NCBI GenBank assembly: GCA_023614405.1
Contig: CM042685.1
Coordinates: 83,628,684 to 83,692,683, forward strand
Source: Avena insularis
Lineage: Eukaryota; Streptophyta; Magnoliopsida; Poales; Poaceae
Direction of reading: 5' to 3'
Length of the DNA stretch: 64,000 nt
Part shown: positions 34,111 to 46,414 of the stretch, one piece after another
Layout: each line of letters opens with the position of its first letter
How positions within the stretch are numbered: the stretch's first letter is position 1
Program-made: the position numbers and the translations under genes
Notes under the pieces: generated by a model
What the model saw: the letters and a program-made list of their open reading frames with translations, nothing else
Databases searched by the model: none
Told to the model about the DNA's origin: nothing

Positions 34111-35080
34111 ATGGTAGATCTTCAACTGAACTCAATGAAGGAGGTCAAGTTGAAGGATATTCCCGTATTAAATGAGTTCCAAGATGTTTTTCCAACAGAG
34201 TTACCAGGAATGCCACCTGATCAGGAAATAGAATTCACAATTGATCTAACACCTGGTATAGCACCAATAGCTCAAGCACCATATACTATGGGCCCGAAGG
34301 AGTTAAAAGATCTTAAACAGCAAATTGATGAGTTAGCTAGGAATTTTTTATTCAGGAAAGTTTATCCCCATGGGGAACCCCTGTAATTTTTGTGGATAAC
34401 AGAGATGGAGGAAGAAGAATGTGTGGGGATTATAGAAATCTCAACAATGTTACTATCAAGAACAAATACCCATTACCAAGAATTCAGGATCTGTTTGATC
34501 AAGTCAATGGAGCTAGAGTATTCTCCAAGATTGACTTCAGATCAGGATACCATCAGATAAAGATTAAACCTGAAGATGTTCCAAAAACAGCATTTGTGTC
34601 AAGGTATTGACATCATGAGTATCTCGTCATACCTTTTGGTTTAAGTAATGCACCAGCAATATTCATGAATTTGATGACCAAAATCTTAATGTCTTACCTG
34701 GACAAGTTTATCATAGTGTTCATTGATGATATTTTGATATATTCAAAGGATAATGAAGAGCATGCAGATCATTTGAGAATAGCATTGCAAAGCTTAAGAG
34801 AACATAAACTTTATGCTAAGTTCAGCAAGTGTGAATTCTGGCTGGACAAGGTAGAATTTCTTGGTCATGTGATCAGTAATGATGGAATTGTTGTAAATCC
34901 ATCCAAAGTTCAATCAGTGCTAGAGTGGACTACACCTACTAATGTGAAACAAATCTGAGGTTTCTTGGGTATGACCGGTTATTATCGGAGGTTCATTGAA
35001 GGTTTCTCCAAGATAGCTGGGCGAATGAACAAATTGCTAAGAAAGAATACACCATTCATATGGGATGAGAAGTGTGAATC
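34111..35080 (+). pseudogene. Chromovirus reverse transcriptase
   Basis: Motifs in order: LPGMPPDQEIEFTIDLTPG, then (after a shift near 34380) [35 protein letters not shown], a TGA near 34609, [19 protein letters not shown], the catalytic block [14 protein letters not shown] near 34708-34749, and [16 protein letters not shown]. The palm motif is FIDD, a usual gypsy form. A further TGA follows at about 34956. The polymerase is broken but all core motifs can be read. Confidence 0.85.
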
Positions 35081-35092
35081 AAGTTTAAGGAG

Positions 35093-35698
35093 TTGAAAAA
35101 CAGATTAACTACCACACCAATATTAGAAGTTCCTGAAACAGGAAAGAATTACACGGTATATTGTGATGCATCCAAGGAAGGATTGGGATGCGTGCTAATG
35201 AAAGATCATAATGTAATTGCTTCTGGATCAAGACAACTGAAACTATATGAAGTCAATTATCCAACTCATGATTTGGAGTTAGCAGCAGTAGTATTTGCTT
35301 TGAAAGGATGGAGGCATTTTCTCTATGGAGAAAGGTGTGAGCTATACACTGACCACAAAAGTCTCAAATATTTCTTCACTCAAAAGGAATTAAATGTGAG
35401 GCAGAAGCGTTGGTTGGAGCTAATCAAGGAATATCACCTGACAATCAATTATATCCCTGAAAAGGCTAATGTTGTAGCAGACGCTTTAAGCCGGAAGAGC
35501 ATAGATACTCAACCTATCAATAGAGAATTTCCAAAAGAGCTACAGATGGATTTGGAAAGGTTGGAAATTCAATTCATAAGAACAGAGATTCTTGGAGGAT
35601 TTGCTACCATGCAAGTAGTTGAACAACGAAGTAGTGATCTTCGGAATGAGATTTTTAGACATGAAGATGAAGATTCTTTTATTGCTAAAGAAATTTGA
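35093..35698 (+). pseudogene. Chromovirus RNase H and connection to integrase
   Basis: Ty3-type RNase H with recognisable catalytic residues: [48 protein letters not shown] and [12 protein letters not shown]. This 200-codon segment is the longest unbroken part of the element. It ends at a TGA at 35696. Unlike the Tat elements, no second RNase H follows. Confidence 0.85.
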
Positions 35699-36700
35699 AG
35701 AATATCTCAAGGTCAAACATTAGTTTTTCGCTTAGGAGATTATGGATCTTTATGGTTCCAAGATCGTCTTTGTGTTCCAGATGTTCCAGAAATTCAGGAG
35801 GTGATACTCCGAGAGGCACACGAGACACCATATTCTATACATCCAGGAGTACAAAGATGTACATGGATTTGAAGGAATTATTCTAGTGGAACAACATGAA
35901 AAGAGACATTGCAAAATATGTGTCGGAATTCCATACCTGTCAAAGAGTAAAAGCTGAACATCAAAGTCCAGCAGGACCATTACAACCTTTGGAAATTCCG
36001 GAGTGGACATGGGAAGAAATTGGAATGGATTTTATCATAGGATTACCCATGACAACGAAATAGAAGGATATGATATGGGTGATTGTGGATAGATTCACAA
36101 AAGAGCACACTTTATTCTGGTAAATCAAAAGGATAATGCCTAAAAGTTAGTAGAAGTATATGTCAAGGAAATAGTAAGTAAGCACGGAGTACACAAGAAG
36201 ATAGTATCAGATAGGGGATCTGTGTTTACTTCAGCATTTTGGAAACAATTACATGAAGCACTTGGGTCAAAGTTAGATTTCAGCACAGCCTATCATCCAG
36301 AAACTAGAGGTCAGGCAGAAAGAACCAATCAAATATTGGAAGACATGCTTAGAGCTTGTGCATTAGATTATGGAGGTTCATGGGAAGATCACGTACCATT
36401 GGCCGAATTTTCCTACAACAATAGTAGTCTGAAGGCGACACCATACCAAGTACTTTATGGGAGGAAATGTAGATCACCAATATGTTGGTATGAACCTGGT
36501 AGTAGCAAAGAATTCGCACCAGACTATATCAGGGAGAAGCAAGATATTATCGATATCAGCAGGGATCAATTAAAGATAGCTCAAAGTAGATAGAAAAACT
36601 ATGCTGATCAAAGTCAAAGATCATGGCATCCTAAAGAAGGATATATGGTATATCTCAAAGTAAGTCCAATGAAGGGAGTTAAGAGATTCAGAGTTAAAGG
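35699..36700 (+). pseudogene. Chromovirus integrase
   Basis: The zinc-binding region is readable across a one-base shift (REAHETPYSIHPG, then KYVSEFHTCQRVKAEH). The core shows EIGMDFIIGLP, KIVSDRGSVFTSAFWKQL and RGQAERTNQILEDML, giving D, D and E. The substrate loop PYQVLYGRKCRSP follows. Stops occur near 36061, 36120 and 36590. Frames change several times before the intact block 36222-36590. Confidence 0.84.
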
Positions 36701-37070
36701 AAAATTAAGTCTAAGATATATCGGACCATTAAAAATACTAAGTCAGAATAGGACTATAGCTTATGATTTAGAGTTGACAAAAAGACTGGCTCAAGTTCAC
36801 AATCTTATCCATGTGTCACAACTCTGGAAATGTATTAAAGTTCCCGATGATGCAATCACACATCAAGAAGTGGAATTACATGCAGACTTAACTTATTTCG
36901 AGAAACCCTATAAAATTCTGGAAGAGAACTGGAAAATGTTGTGAAACAGGGAAATTAAGTACTGCAAGGTACAGTGGGAACATCACCCTGAACGGGAAGC
37001 CACATGGGAGAAAGAAGAATATTCAAGAGAAGCATATCCAGAACTATTCAGGTACACTTCTACAAACTTT
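36645..37070 (+). pseudogene. Integrase C-terminus with chromodomain
   Basis: GPLKILSQNRTIAYDLELT and VHNLIHVSQLWKCIKVPDDA form the GPY/F-like tail. A chromodomain follows: YFEKPYKILEENWKML, a TGA near 36942, then IKYCKVQWEHHPEREATWEK and AYPELFRY. The aromatic positions (Y, W, W) expected in plant chromoviral chromodomains are present. Such domains guide integration toward heterochromatin in the family. Confidence 0.82.
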
Positions 37071-37084
37071 GGGACGAAGTTTAA

Positions 37085-37099
37085 TTTAAGGGGGAAGTC
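37085..37099 (+). promoter_or_regulatory. Polypurine tract of the chromovirus
   Basis: TTTAAGGGGGAAGTC lies directly before the 3' LTR start (TGTAACACCC at 37100). Confidence 0.75.
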
Positions 37100-38518
37100 T
37101 GTAACACCCTAGCGTTTAGGAACCAACGAAGGGTAGAAATACGATTTTGTGCATGTGCATGCATTCAGCTTTAAAATGTGGGTAAATTTTTCGCCAAACA
37201 AAAACCTAAAGTGATCATAGTTTCTTTCACTCTCTAAAGGTAGGAATAGCTCTCGAAAGTGATTGTTATAAACTTTGACATGATCTTTATGAATTAGTGT
37301 GTCTTGGGGGAAATAATTTGGATTCAAATATGAAATTTGAATCAATTGTAAAGTATTTCAAATTTAGAAGTTAGTATTTTAAATTTTTTACCAAAATCAA
37401 TTAGTAATATTATTTGTTATAATAAATATATATTAAGTAATAATAATAATTTAAGATAAAGAAATTCAAATAAGAAATGAATTATTATTTCTTATCTTTA
37501 TTCCATAAACATTTTACATTATAGAAATCATACGACCAATAGAGTAATTCATTAAAGCAAGAGAATTACAAGAAATGAAATTCTAATATAAATAAATCAT
37601 TACAAGATTCTTACAAGAGAATAAAATAAAGATTACAATAAGAATTTATAAATTTATCTACTCCGATACTACATCTTGAGTATCCACATCTTGTACCTGC
37701 AAAATACAAAAACAAACAAAATAAAAAAAGATTATTTTGTTACAATTACTCTCAGTAGGGAACAGTTAAGTCCACTGTTCATAGTACCTCATTGAGTAGT
37801 AGTAAAAGGGGCAAGTTTCACCAATGTATAAGTATTTGTTCTCTTATATCAAATAAGCTTTAAAGACATATTATCACCAACAAAGTAAAAGGGGCAAGTT
37901 TCACCAGGATAGTAGATTGTAAAAGGATAAAAGGTGAAAACACCTCACTGATCTGATCCAAAAACAACACCAAGAAGCCAGGAAGCACAGTCAACAAAAT
38001 GCATGTAGTGTGTTGTCGACACAGCAGCTATAGCAAATGAAAACAAAAGGGAAGTGCATAACCGTAGCACAACCTTAGTAGCTCATTTCCAATTTCAAGC
38101 ACAAAGCCAAGAACACACCAAGCCTGCCCAAAGCCAAGCAAAACCACTAGCCAAGTTATACACCAGATCATTCAACCATTCATCAGATGGCGACATAAGG
38201 AGGAGGTGGATTAGGTGGATAGCAAGATCAAGGTCAAGCTCACAGGAACTAGAAGGAGCAGGAGCAGCAAAAGGAGGTGTAGAAAAAGATCAAGCCAGCA
38301 ACACAAGATAGCAAGATCAAGCCATTCAGATCAACCAGCACCATAGCAACATCACCAACAACCAAGTGGTGTGCTGAGTACATATAAAACCATCACATGA
38401 TCCAATCATCCTATCTAGACTATCAAACATGTGTTTTTTATATATAAACCTCTCAGAAATCACCCAAGTGGGGTCTACTGGGCCGATAGGGTCCAGTACC
38501 ACTTCGGTGGGTAATTTT
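37100..38518 (+). repeat. 3' LTR of the chromovirus, first 1.4 kb
   Basis: It matches 27287-28718 of the 5' LTR and stops at GTGGGTAATTTT, where the Angela-like LTR begins. The remaining 2 kb should lie beyond the window, past the nested insertions. Confidence 0.85.
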
Positions 38519-38758
38519 TGTTGGAGATATGCCCTAGAGGCAATAATAAAAGTAGTTATTATTATACCTTTGTGTTTATGATAAATGTTTACATTAATGA
38601 TATTATATTATTAACGGGAAACATTAATACTTGTGTGATTTGTAAACTAAATTAGAATCCCTAGTAAAGCCTCTTTGTAATACTAGCTTGTTGGTTGATA
38701 GATGATCGTGGTTTCCCGATCATGAACATTGAGCTGTTATTAACAACAAGATCATATC
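38519..38758 (+). repeat. Angela-like Copia LTR, first fragment (240 bp)
   Basis: It starts TGTTGGAGATATGCCCTAG, a hallmark of Angela/BARE/WIS LTRs. It is inserted in the chromovirus 3' LTR and split by Tat-B at 38759. It resumes at 53396 after the duplicated atatc. Confidence 0.85.
38754..38758 (+). other. Target site duplication of Tat-B, left copy (atatc)
   Basis: The five bases before the Tat-B TG are repeated directly after its last CA at 53391-53395. Confidence 0.9.
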
Positions 38759-39546
38759 TGTTGGGGAGGTGACCACGGATAGGGTCAGGACAGGGGAAAG
38801 ACGAAAGGAGTCTCCCTTGTCATGAGACGAGTTACTGTTCATGTCGACCGAGTCATGTAAGACTCGACCGAGATAAGCAAGGCCATGATAGCTTCAGAAG
38901 GAGTAACACCTTATTCGACCGACATATGAGTTAAGTCGACCGAGCGAGTCTGACTAACTTGAATGCAGGTGAAGACCGAGCCGAGTTATGCGAGACGTGG
39001 CCAAGTAATACGAAGCTTGCAGGAGAAGGAGGTGCCTATAGTCAAACCCTAGTCACTTTCTAGGGGGAATCTGAACAGAGCCAAGCATAAAGGACAAGGA
39101 GCAGAGCAGCAGAAGGGCAGAAGAAGGTCACGGAGGTGACAGTCAGGGAGCCTGAGGCACGCATGTGGGGCTCTCTGGAACATTGCCGTCGATAGAAGGG
39201 GGACATGGAAAGGAGGTCACCGAGTTACCATATTGGGACAAGCATATTCCTCGAATATGCTTACCACGTCAGCCCTAGGAGGAACCAAGGCACCCCTTTA
39301 TAAGGGGAGACGCGGGCTCCCGAGGGGGGATCGATTCATTCTATGCCGTAAGGCTCAGGTAGTAGCTCACTTCTTCCTGCAAACAGCTCAAGGAGCACTT
39401 GTAGTCCTCAAGAGGAGAAATAAAGATCTGCATGCTAGTCATTTGAGTGTAGAAATTACTACATCTTCCCTCCCCGGATCCCTCTAGCATCCATTGGCCC
39501 CATACTTTAGCCTACCCATGGCATCTGCCGTGCCACTACCACGACA
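38759..39546 (+). repeat. 5' LTR of Tat-B (788 bp)
   Basis: TGTTGGGGAGGTGACCACGG to CTACCACGACA. A TATA-like CTTTATAAGG lies at 39296. The gag ATG (39518) is inside, 29 nt from the end. Confidence 0.93.
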
Positions 39547-42054
39547 GTTGGCGCCCACCATGGGGCCAGCAGCGGTGCTAGCTGGAGTCAAGATCCGGAA
39601 GGGAAACTTCATCCACACTGGCGAGCGCGTTGTCTCTGGATTAGTCCAGAGATTCGATCTCTGGGACTATGTCAGCGATAACGCAGGCAGCTTCAGGAGG
39701 AAAGCACCTCCGCGTAACGTTGTCTTCATCAACTTGGGCATGCACAAGGTCTACATCGGCGTTGACACCTCCTGCGTTTATCCTCACCAAGTTGTTGATG
39801 TGGAGAACCTCCCCTCAGTGTCGCTAACGGTCCGCATGGAGCACGCCCCATCGGCAGTGTCGAGGTGATGGTCACAGTCGCGGTACAGGCGGCAGGAGCA
39901 GGCGCCGGATCAAGCAAGGACCCGGCGGCAGGGGGACAGGTGACAACGAAGCAAGCAGCTCCACAGCCCACCGAGGTAGATCCGTCGGCAGCCAAGTCAG
40001 CCGAGGTGCAGGAGACAACCCCAAAGGCAGCAAGGGTAAGATGGCCACCTCTGGAAAGACCAGAAAATATTCTCCAGGCAACTATAGATAATCTGACCAC
40101 GCCTGTGGCACCGATACTTGATCCGTCTAATGCTCAGGCAGAGTTAGAAGAGACTAGGCAGAAAGTACTGGTAGAGGAAAAAAACGTGTCGGCCTTGCGG
40201 GAGTCCGTGAACAGGACCCTGCGAGAGTACACTAAGGCAAATAAACTAGATGTTGCCCCCGAGCGGGTAGATGAATTAAGATTGAGAGGAAAAAACCTCA
40301 TGAATGATATCAACAAAGAGCATGAGACTCATAAGGCAGATTCAGTTGATCTAGCCTTGCTGAGGTATAGCACCCCAGCAAAGAACCTAAGGGCGGCAAA
40401 TGCCGCAACATTGGAGTTAGAAGGATTAACCGGCGAAGCCCGGCAGAAACAACAAGAAAGAGTGAATGAGCTAGTACCCATTGCGAACCAGCAGAATGAA
40501 GAAATGCTCAGTGCTGACCCGGCAAGACCAGGAGCCTCGCGTATGGTTCATTCGGCTGGAGCAACGCCTGCACTATCCATGGCAGCGGCATCCTCACCCG
40601 GAAACAATGCTCGAAAAGATAGAGCGGTAACTTCAGCAAAAAGAAATAAGCAAATCGTTCTGTATGATCCGGCAGTAGCAGGAAAGGTCAATGAAAACAG
40701 AGGCAACGGAAGCTGAGGTAAAAGTGGCGAAAGAAACCCTGGCCGTGCCAACAAAGGCAACGGAATCCGAGGTAATGGAGACCTCGGAAGAGGAAATCAC
40801 GAGAACAATAACCCGGCAGAGGGAAGAAGAGACCCATCGCCCGACCCTCAGCCGAGGTATGAGCCTCGGCAAGAGCGAGAATTGAGACCAGCTCACCATA
40901 ATCAGGCAAACAAGAGGTACAATCATGGCTACTCAGATATGGAGTATGCAGGACATGGTGGGAACAATCATTATGGAACGCAGGAGAGAATCATGTATAG
41001 AAACTTGCCGTCAAATGATGCAAGATTAAAAGTGGACAGGTTGTATCGGTCGGAGTTGTTAGAGGAGCAGGGTCCGCCTGGTCCGGCGTGTTTCGGACCT
41101 CGCATCATGGGCGAGCCACCAGTGCCAAACTTTCAACTGGCAAGGGGCACGAAAACATACAATGGGAGCACCAAACCACAGGATTGGTTGATTGACTATG
41201 TTACTGCAGTAAAAATAGCTAGTGGAAACTTGCGATGGGCGGTAAGATATGTCCCGCAAATGTTGGAGGGACCAGCCAGAGTATGGCTGAACATTCTGCC
41301 AGCAGGCAGTATCAACTGTTGGCTAGATTTTGAAGAGATGTTTGTCAGCAACTTCACCAGTACCTACAAAAGGCCAAACAGGCCATAGCAGCTCGCTATG
41401 TGCAAGCAGAGGCCAAATGAAACAGATAGAGAATTCCTTACTCGCTGGTGTAACCTTAGAAACTCATGTGAAGGGGTTATAGAATCTCAAGAGATAGCTT
41501 GGTTTGCTCAAGGCTGCCGATACGCCAGTGTATTGTGGCAGAGGCTGCAAAGAGATATGCCGACCACCTTGGCAGAAACCATCAGGATAGCAGATTCGTA
41601 CGCATTGGGGGATCCGACACAACCAGAACTAATGTCGGCAGAACATCAAGATCAGTATGCAAGAGATGTAGCCGGATCATCGAGGCGCAACGAGTTCAGA
41701 GGTAGAAGAAGAGAGGAAAGTCCGTATTACAGATACGCATCCAATCAAGTGGCAGCGGTAGTGCAAGATATGCCGAGTCATGGAAATAGTCAGCGCCAGA
41801 AAAATGGTCCTCAGCAGTGGACACCGAGGAACAAAGGGAAGAGACAGTGGCAGGAAAGGCCAAAATACACGTTTGAGTCCATGTTGGATCAACCGTGTAA
41901 ATTCCATACTCCAAATCCTGCTAAGCCGGCTAACCATACGACTCGGCAATGTGCTTGTATGAATACTGCAATGGGGAACCCGGCGAGCATGCAAGCGCCT
42001 CCTCATCAAGTGCATCAGTAGCCACAGTTAACTGGAGCAAATGCGCAGTAGTTA
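39518..42054 (+). pseudogene. gag: Tat-B gag, decayed
   Basis: The frame starts at the ATG 39518 inside the LTR (MASAVPLPRQLAPTMG) and reads to a stop at 39866. A one-base shift there leads to 39865-40716 (coiled-coil-like charged region, TGA at 40714). The frame continues with the capsid core FQLARGTKTYNGSTKPQDWL, WLNILPAGSINCWLDF and NFTSTYKRPNRP, then TAG at 41386 (CAG in the inferred ancestor), and 41398-42021. A Cys/His segment (PCKFHTPNPAKPANHTTRQC) lies near 41895-41955 and may be a metal-binding remnant. Tat-A reads through the region of the first shift, so the shift is a Tat-B lesion. Confidence 0.8.
39549..39565 (+). promoter_or_regulatory. Primer binding site of Tat-B
   Basis: TGGCGCCCACCATGGGG, two bases after the LTR. 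It differs from the Tat-A site by one base (A for G) and is part of the open gag frame. Confidence 0.82.
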
Positions 42055-42960
42055 ATGTTACCCCGACCTCCTCCGAGGTATGATAATTCGGACCGGAGAG
42101 ACGCAGTGCATCAAGTGATAAATCAAGGTCAGGATGGAAGGGAAAACCCTGGAAATAATGGACGTAATGATTACAGGGAGCATCATCAATCATATTGTGT
42201 GTTCACAACAGAACAGCAAGACAGGCAAAGTGTACAACGCCAGCATATGAAGGTAAATGCGGTTATGCCGGCGATACCAAGATATGTGCCTTGGTCAGAT
42301 CAGGAAATAACCTGGAGCATAAAGGATCACCCGAAAATAATGCCGAATCCAGGGTCGTATGCATTCGTACTAGATCCGACATTTGTCGGGCCCAGCATTA
42401 ATGTGAAATTTTCAAAACTACTCATTGACAATGGGAGTGGTATCAATATCATGTACAAAGATACGATGCATAAACTCGGAATAGCGCAGAATATGCTGCA
42501 ATCCAAAAAAGCACATTCCATGGAATAGTACCGGGACTTTCGTGCAAACCCATTGGGAAAGTCCGAGTAGATGTATTATTCGGCACAAGGGAGAATTGCA
42601 GAGCGGAAAATTTGGAGTTTGAAGTGGTGGACCTAGAAAGTTGCTATCATGCTTTACTCGGACGGCCAGCATTGGCCAAATTCATGAGCAGCTGCCACAT
42701 TACTTACTTGAAAATGAAGTTACCCGGACCACAAGGGGTGATAACAGTAGCAGGAGATTATAGGAAATCGATGGAATGTGCTTCGGCCAGATCAAAACTG
42801 GCCGAGTCATTGGTGATCGCAAGAGAAAAAAGAAGGATTCAGGAGGTAGCGGCTCTCGCTCAGTCGGCACAGCTGAATATGCCGGCATTAGCCAACCCAC
42901 ATGGAAGTGTTTCTTTCTAGCCGACTAAAGAGACAAAAAAAGGTCCAGATAGATGAGCAG
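42055..42960 (+). pseudogene. Tat-B protease
   Basis: WSIKDHPKIMPNPG leads to the active-site region SKLLIDNGSGINIMY (D-N-G) near 42412-42456. A one-base shift in an A run near 42507 breaks the frame, after which YHALLGRPALAKFMSSCH and KLPGPQGVITVAGDY follow. A TAG at 42918 and a second A-run shift near 42940 lie in the linker to RT. The motif replaces the usual D-S/T-G with DNG, so activity would be doubtful even without the shift. Confidence 0.78.
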
Positions 42961-44840
42961 TTCCCAGAGCGCACCATCACGATTGGTGCCGGCCTAAATG
43001 CCAAATAGGAAGGCGAGCTCACCAACTTCCTCCGTGAGAATCGGGATATCTTTGCATGGTCCACTCAAGACCTGCAAGGTGTGCCGAGGGAGTTGGCTGA
43101 GCACTCTTTGCATGTAAGGCCAGGAGCAAGACCGGTGAAGCAACCTCTCCGTCGCTTCGCCGAAGATAGGAGAAAAATAATAGGGGATGAGATAGCTCGG
43201 CTCCTTGCGGCCGGATTCATCATGGAAGTGCTTCATCCGGATTGGCTATTAAATCCGGTATTAGTGGAAAAGAAAAAGCATGACCCAAATGTAGTCGTTG
43301 TATGACGAATGTGTATCGATTACACGAACTTGAACAAGGCGTGTCCCAAAGATCCTTTTCCTTTACCTAGGATAGACCAAGTCATTGATTCGACCGCTGG
43401 TTGTGAGCTGTTGTCATTTGTAGACGCGTATTCTGGTTTCCACCAGATACCGTTAAATCCGGCCGATAAATTAAATACTGCGTTTATTACCCCGTACGGG
43501 GCTTATTGCTATCGCACAATGCCATTCGGCCTGCGTAATGCAGGAGCAACATACCAGAGATGCATGAAAAAGTGTCTACATGACCAGATAGGAAAAAATG
43601 TACAAGTATATGTAGACGATGTGGTTATAAAAACCAAAGAGAGGAAAACACTCATGGATGATATTCGGCAGACGTTCGCAAACATGAGAAGGTTCCGAAT
43701 GAAGCTTAACCCGAAAAAATGAACCTTCGGTGTGCCGGCTGGGAAATTACTCGGTTTTATCGTATCCAGCCGAGGTATAGAGGCAAATCCAACTAAAATC
43801 CGAGCAGTTGAAAAATGGAATTGCCGAGGTGTCTGAATGATGTACAAAAATTCACGGGCTTCCTGGCCTCGCTTAGTCGATTCGTATGTAGGCTGGGGGA
43901 AAAGGCATTACCTCTATATCAACTAATGAAAAAAACTGATAAGTTCATTTGGACACCGCAAGCAGATAATGTGTTTCATGAATTAAAAAAGATGTTGGTC
44001 ACAGCACCAATCCTGGACTCTCCACTGTCAAAAGAGCCTATGTTACTTTACGTAGCTGCCACTAACAGAGTGGTAAGTGCGGTGGTTGTCGTGGAACGGA
44101 ATGAAGGTGATAAGTCAATACAAAGGTCAGTATATTACCTAAGCGAGGTACTATCGGCCTCAAAACAGAACTACCCGCACTACCAGAAGATGGCCTATGG
44201 AGTATACATGTCGGCGAAAAAACTTAAACATTACTTCGAAGAACATCCGATCAAAGTGATTTGTGAAGCGCCCATATCCGAGATATTGAGAAACAAAGAT
44301 GCAAGTGGCCGAATAGCAAAATGGGCAATCGAATTATCACCTTATGCTCCGCAATTCGATAGGCGAGATGCAATCAAATCTCAGGCAGTAGCCGACTTCT
44401 TTGTGGATTGGGCCGAGGTACAATATGAACCACCATTACCAGATCCGAATTATTGGATAATGTATTTCGACGGGTCCAAGCTGAGAAATGGCTTGGGGGC
44501 AGGGATAGTGTTGACTTCACCGAAAAAAGATCAGCTGAAATATGTGCTACAAATACATTTCGCCGCATCAAACAATGTAGACGAGTATGAAGCACTCGTC
44601 CATGGGTTAAAGGTGGCAAAGAAATTGTTATACATCGGATCATATGCTATGGGGATTCAGATCTAGTAGTATAGCAAGTTTCAGGCAGTTGGGACGCACT
44701 AGATGCGAATATGGCCCTATATAGATTCCATGTGCAAAAAATCAGTGGATACTTTGATGGATGCGAGTTTCATCATATACCTCGGGCGGAAAATGACGCT
44801 GCGGACACATTGTCAAAACTTCGGATCAACTAGGCGATCA
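42961..44840 (+). pseudogene. Tat-B reverse transcriptase and dual RNase H
   Basis: TAG at 43006 marks the protease/RT linker. RT motifs: NPVLVEKKKHDPN, TGA at 43303, MCIDYTNLNKACPKD, FVDAYSGFHQIP, the MPFGLRNAGATYQ block, and YVDD at about 43609-43620. A TGA follows at 43720 and a shift in an A run near 43812. The first RNase H is degenerate (LLYVAATNRVVSAVVVVE). The archaeal-type RNase H shows YFDGSKLRNGLGAG and EYEALVHGLKVAK. A shift near 44630 breaks it just before the GDSDLV motif, and a TAG (44668) follows. Confidence 0.85.
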
Positions 44841-46355
44841 ATTCCCAGTATCGCCTAGAGCACTGAAAACCATCGATTATACAATCACCAGAGTCCGAGT
44901 CAATTCATGTCTCGGCAGAATTGAAAGAACGAAGTGTGCCAATGGAAATCGACAAAGAATGCAACCCAGGCTTTCCAAAAGTGAACCCGGCCATCACACG
45001 AATAAATACAGAAAAATCTGAAGCTATTATGTTGGCAGAAAACATGGAAATCGACAGTGAGATTATCCCAGAGAAAATCACGCCGACATGGGCGCAACCC
45101 ATATTCTCCTTCCTCAAGGACGCAATCTTGCCGAGTAATGAAATGCGCTGAGCAGACAATAAGAAGAGCAAAGGCTTACACAATCATAAACAATGAGCTG
45201 TATAAGAGAAGCGTCACAAGCGTGCTGCAAAGATGTGTTGACTCGGTATAAGGCCAGGAGATACTCCTAGATATACATCAGGGAGAATGCGGGCATCACG
45301 CCTCGTCCAGAGATTTAGTAGCCAAAGCATTCAGGCATGAATTTTATTGGCCGACGGCATTGAAGGAGGCAAAAGAGTTAGTAGAAAAATGTAACGGTTG
45401 CTAGAGATATGCCAGCAAGATACATATGCCCTCGTCCAAATTAAAGACAATACCAATTACTTGGCAATTTTCTGTATGGTGCTTGGATATGGTAGGTCCG
45501 TTCAAGCCAGCACGGGGCGGTATGACCCACATTCTAGTCATGGTGGATAAATTCACAAAGTGGATCGAAGTAAAACCAATAAGAAAATGTGATTGTCCAA
45601 CAGCAGTAAAATTCATCAAAGATATTATCTTAAGATACGGTTATCCACACAGTGTCATTACAGACAATGGCACAAATTTTGCTAAAGGAGCCTTTGCTAG
45701 ATTCTGCCAAGAGAAACACATAAGACTAGATGTTGCCTCGGTGGCTCACCCAGCATCAAACGGGCAAGTAGAGAGATCAAATGGGCTGGTATTATCCGGA
45801 ATAAAACCCCGCCTTGTCGAACCTTTGCAAAGGTCGGTAGGATGCTGGATCGAGGAACTACCAGCAGTATTGTGGAGCCTCAGGACTACACCAAACAGGT
45901 CGACAGGATATACCCTATTTTTTCTGGTATATGGGGCAGAAGTCGTGCTTCCATCCGACATAATGCATGACTCGCCACGAGTGACCCAGTACACAACTGC
46001 CGATGTAAATGAGGTAGCTCGGCAAGACGATGTCGATTTGCTAGAAGAGGCCAGGGAATTGGCATTATCAAGATCAGCTATTTATTAGCAAGATCTTCGA
46101 CGATATCATAGCAAGAAAGTCAACCCAAGAGTTTTTAAGGAAGGAGATTTGGTTCTTCGGCTAGTGCAGCCCACAACCGGCATGCACAAACTATCACCCC
46201 CATGGGAAGGACCATTTATCGTGAGTAAAGCATTGCACAATGATGCATATTACCTAATCGATGCTCAGTCACCAGAAAAGAACAAGGCAAACAAAGTCGG
46301 CGACGAATCAAAAAGACCATGGAACATAGCGTTACTTCGCCCATTCTACACTTAG
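44841..46355 (+). pseudogene. Tat-B linker and integrase
   Basis: A linker with VPMEIDK and NMEIDSE (compare the PMDID copies in Tat-A) leads to TPTWAQPIFSFLKDAILPS. After a shift near 45150, AKAYTIINNELYKRSVTSVL and the zinc region (GECGHHASS, then KCNGC) are readable, with TAG at 45249 and at 45402. The core is open from 45426: WCLDMVGPFKPARGG, VITDNGTNFAKGAF and SNGQVERSNG, giving all three catalytic acids, so the core is better kept than in Tat-A. TAG at 46086 precedes the C-terminal part, which ends naturally in LLRPFYT at 46353. Confidence 0.86.
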
Positions 46356-46414
46356 GAGATTTATGGTGTACGTCGTAATATGATGCATCAAGTTGGAGTA
46401 TCAAGCGTGTATTG

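Larger units (their letters stand above)
27287..38518 (+). mobile_element. Tekay/Del-type chromovirus (gypsy), 3' LTR incomplete
   Basis: A gypsy element with a 3503 bp 5' LTR (27287-30789), Met-type primer site, an extra 5' frame, gag, protease, RT, RNase H, integrase and a C-terminal chromodomain. Very long LTRs, a TGGTATCAGAGC primer site and a chromodomain fit the Tekay/Del lineage. All genes carry stops and frameshifts. The 3' LTR (37100-38518) is cut by an Angela-like LTR at 38519. LTR starts TGTAACACCCTA in both copies. By eye about 7% of the first 245 bp differ, so this copy is older than Tat-B. Confidence 0.88.
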
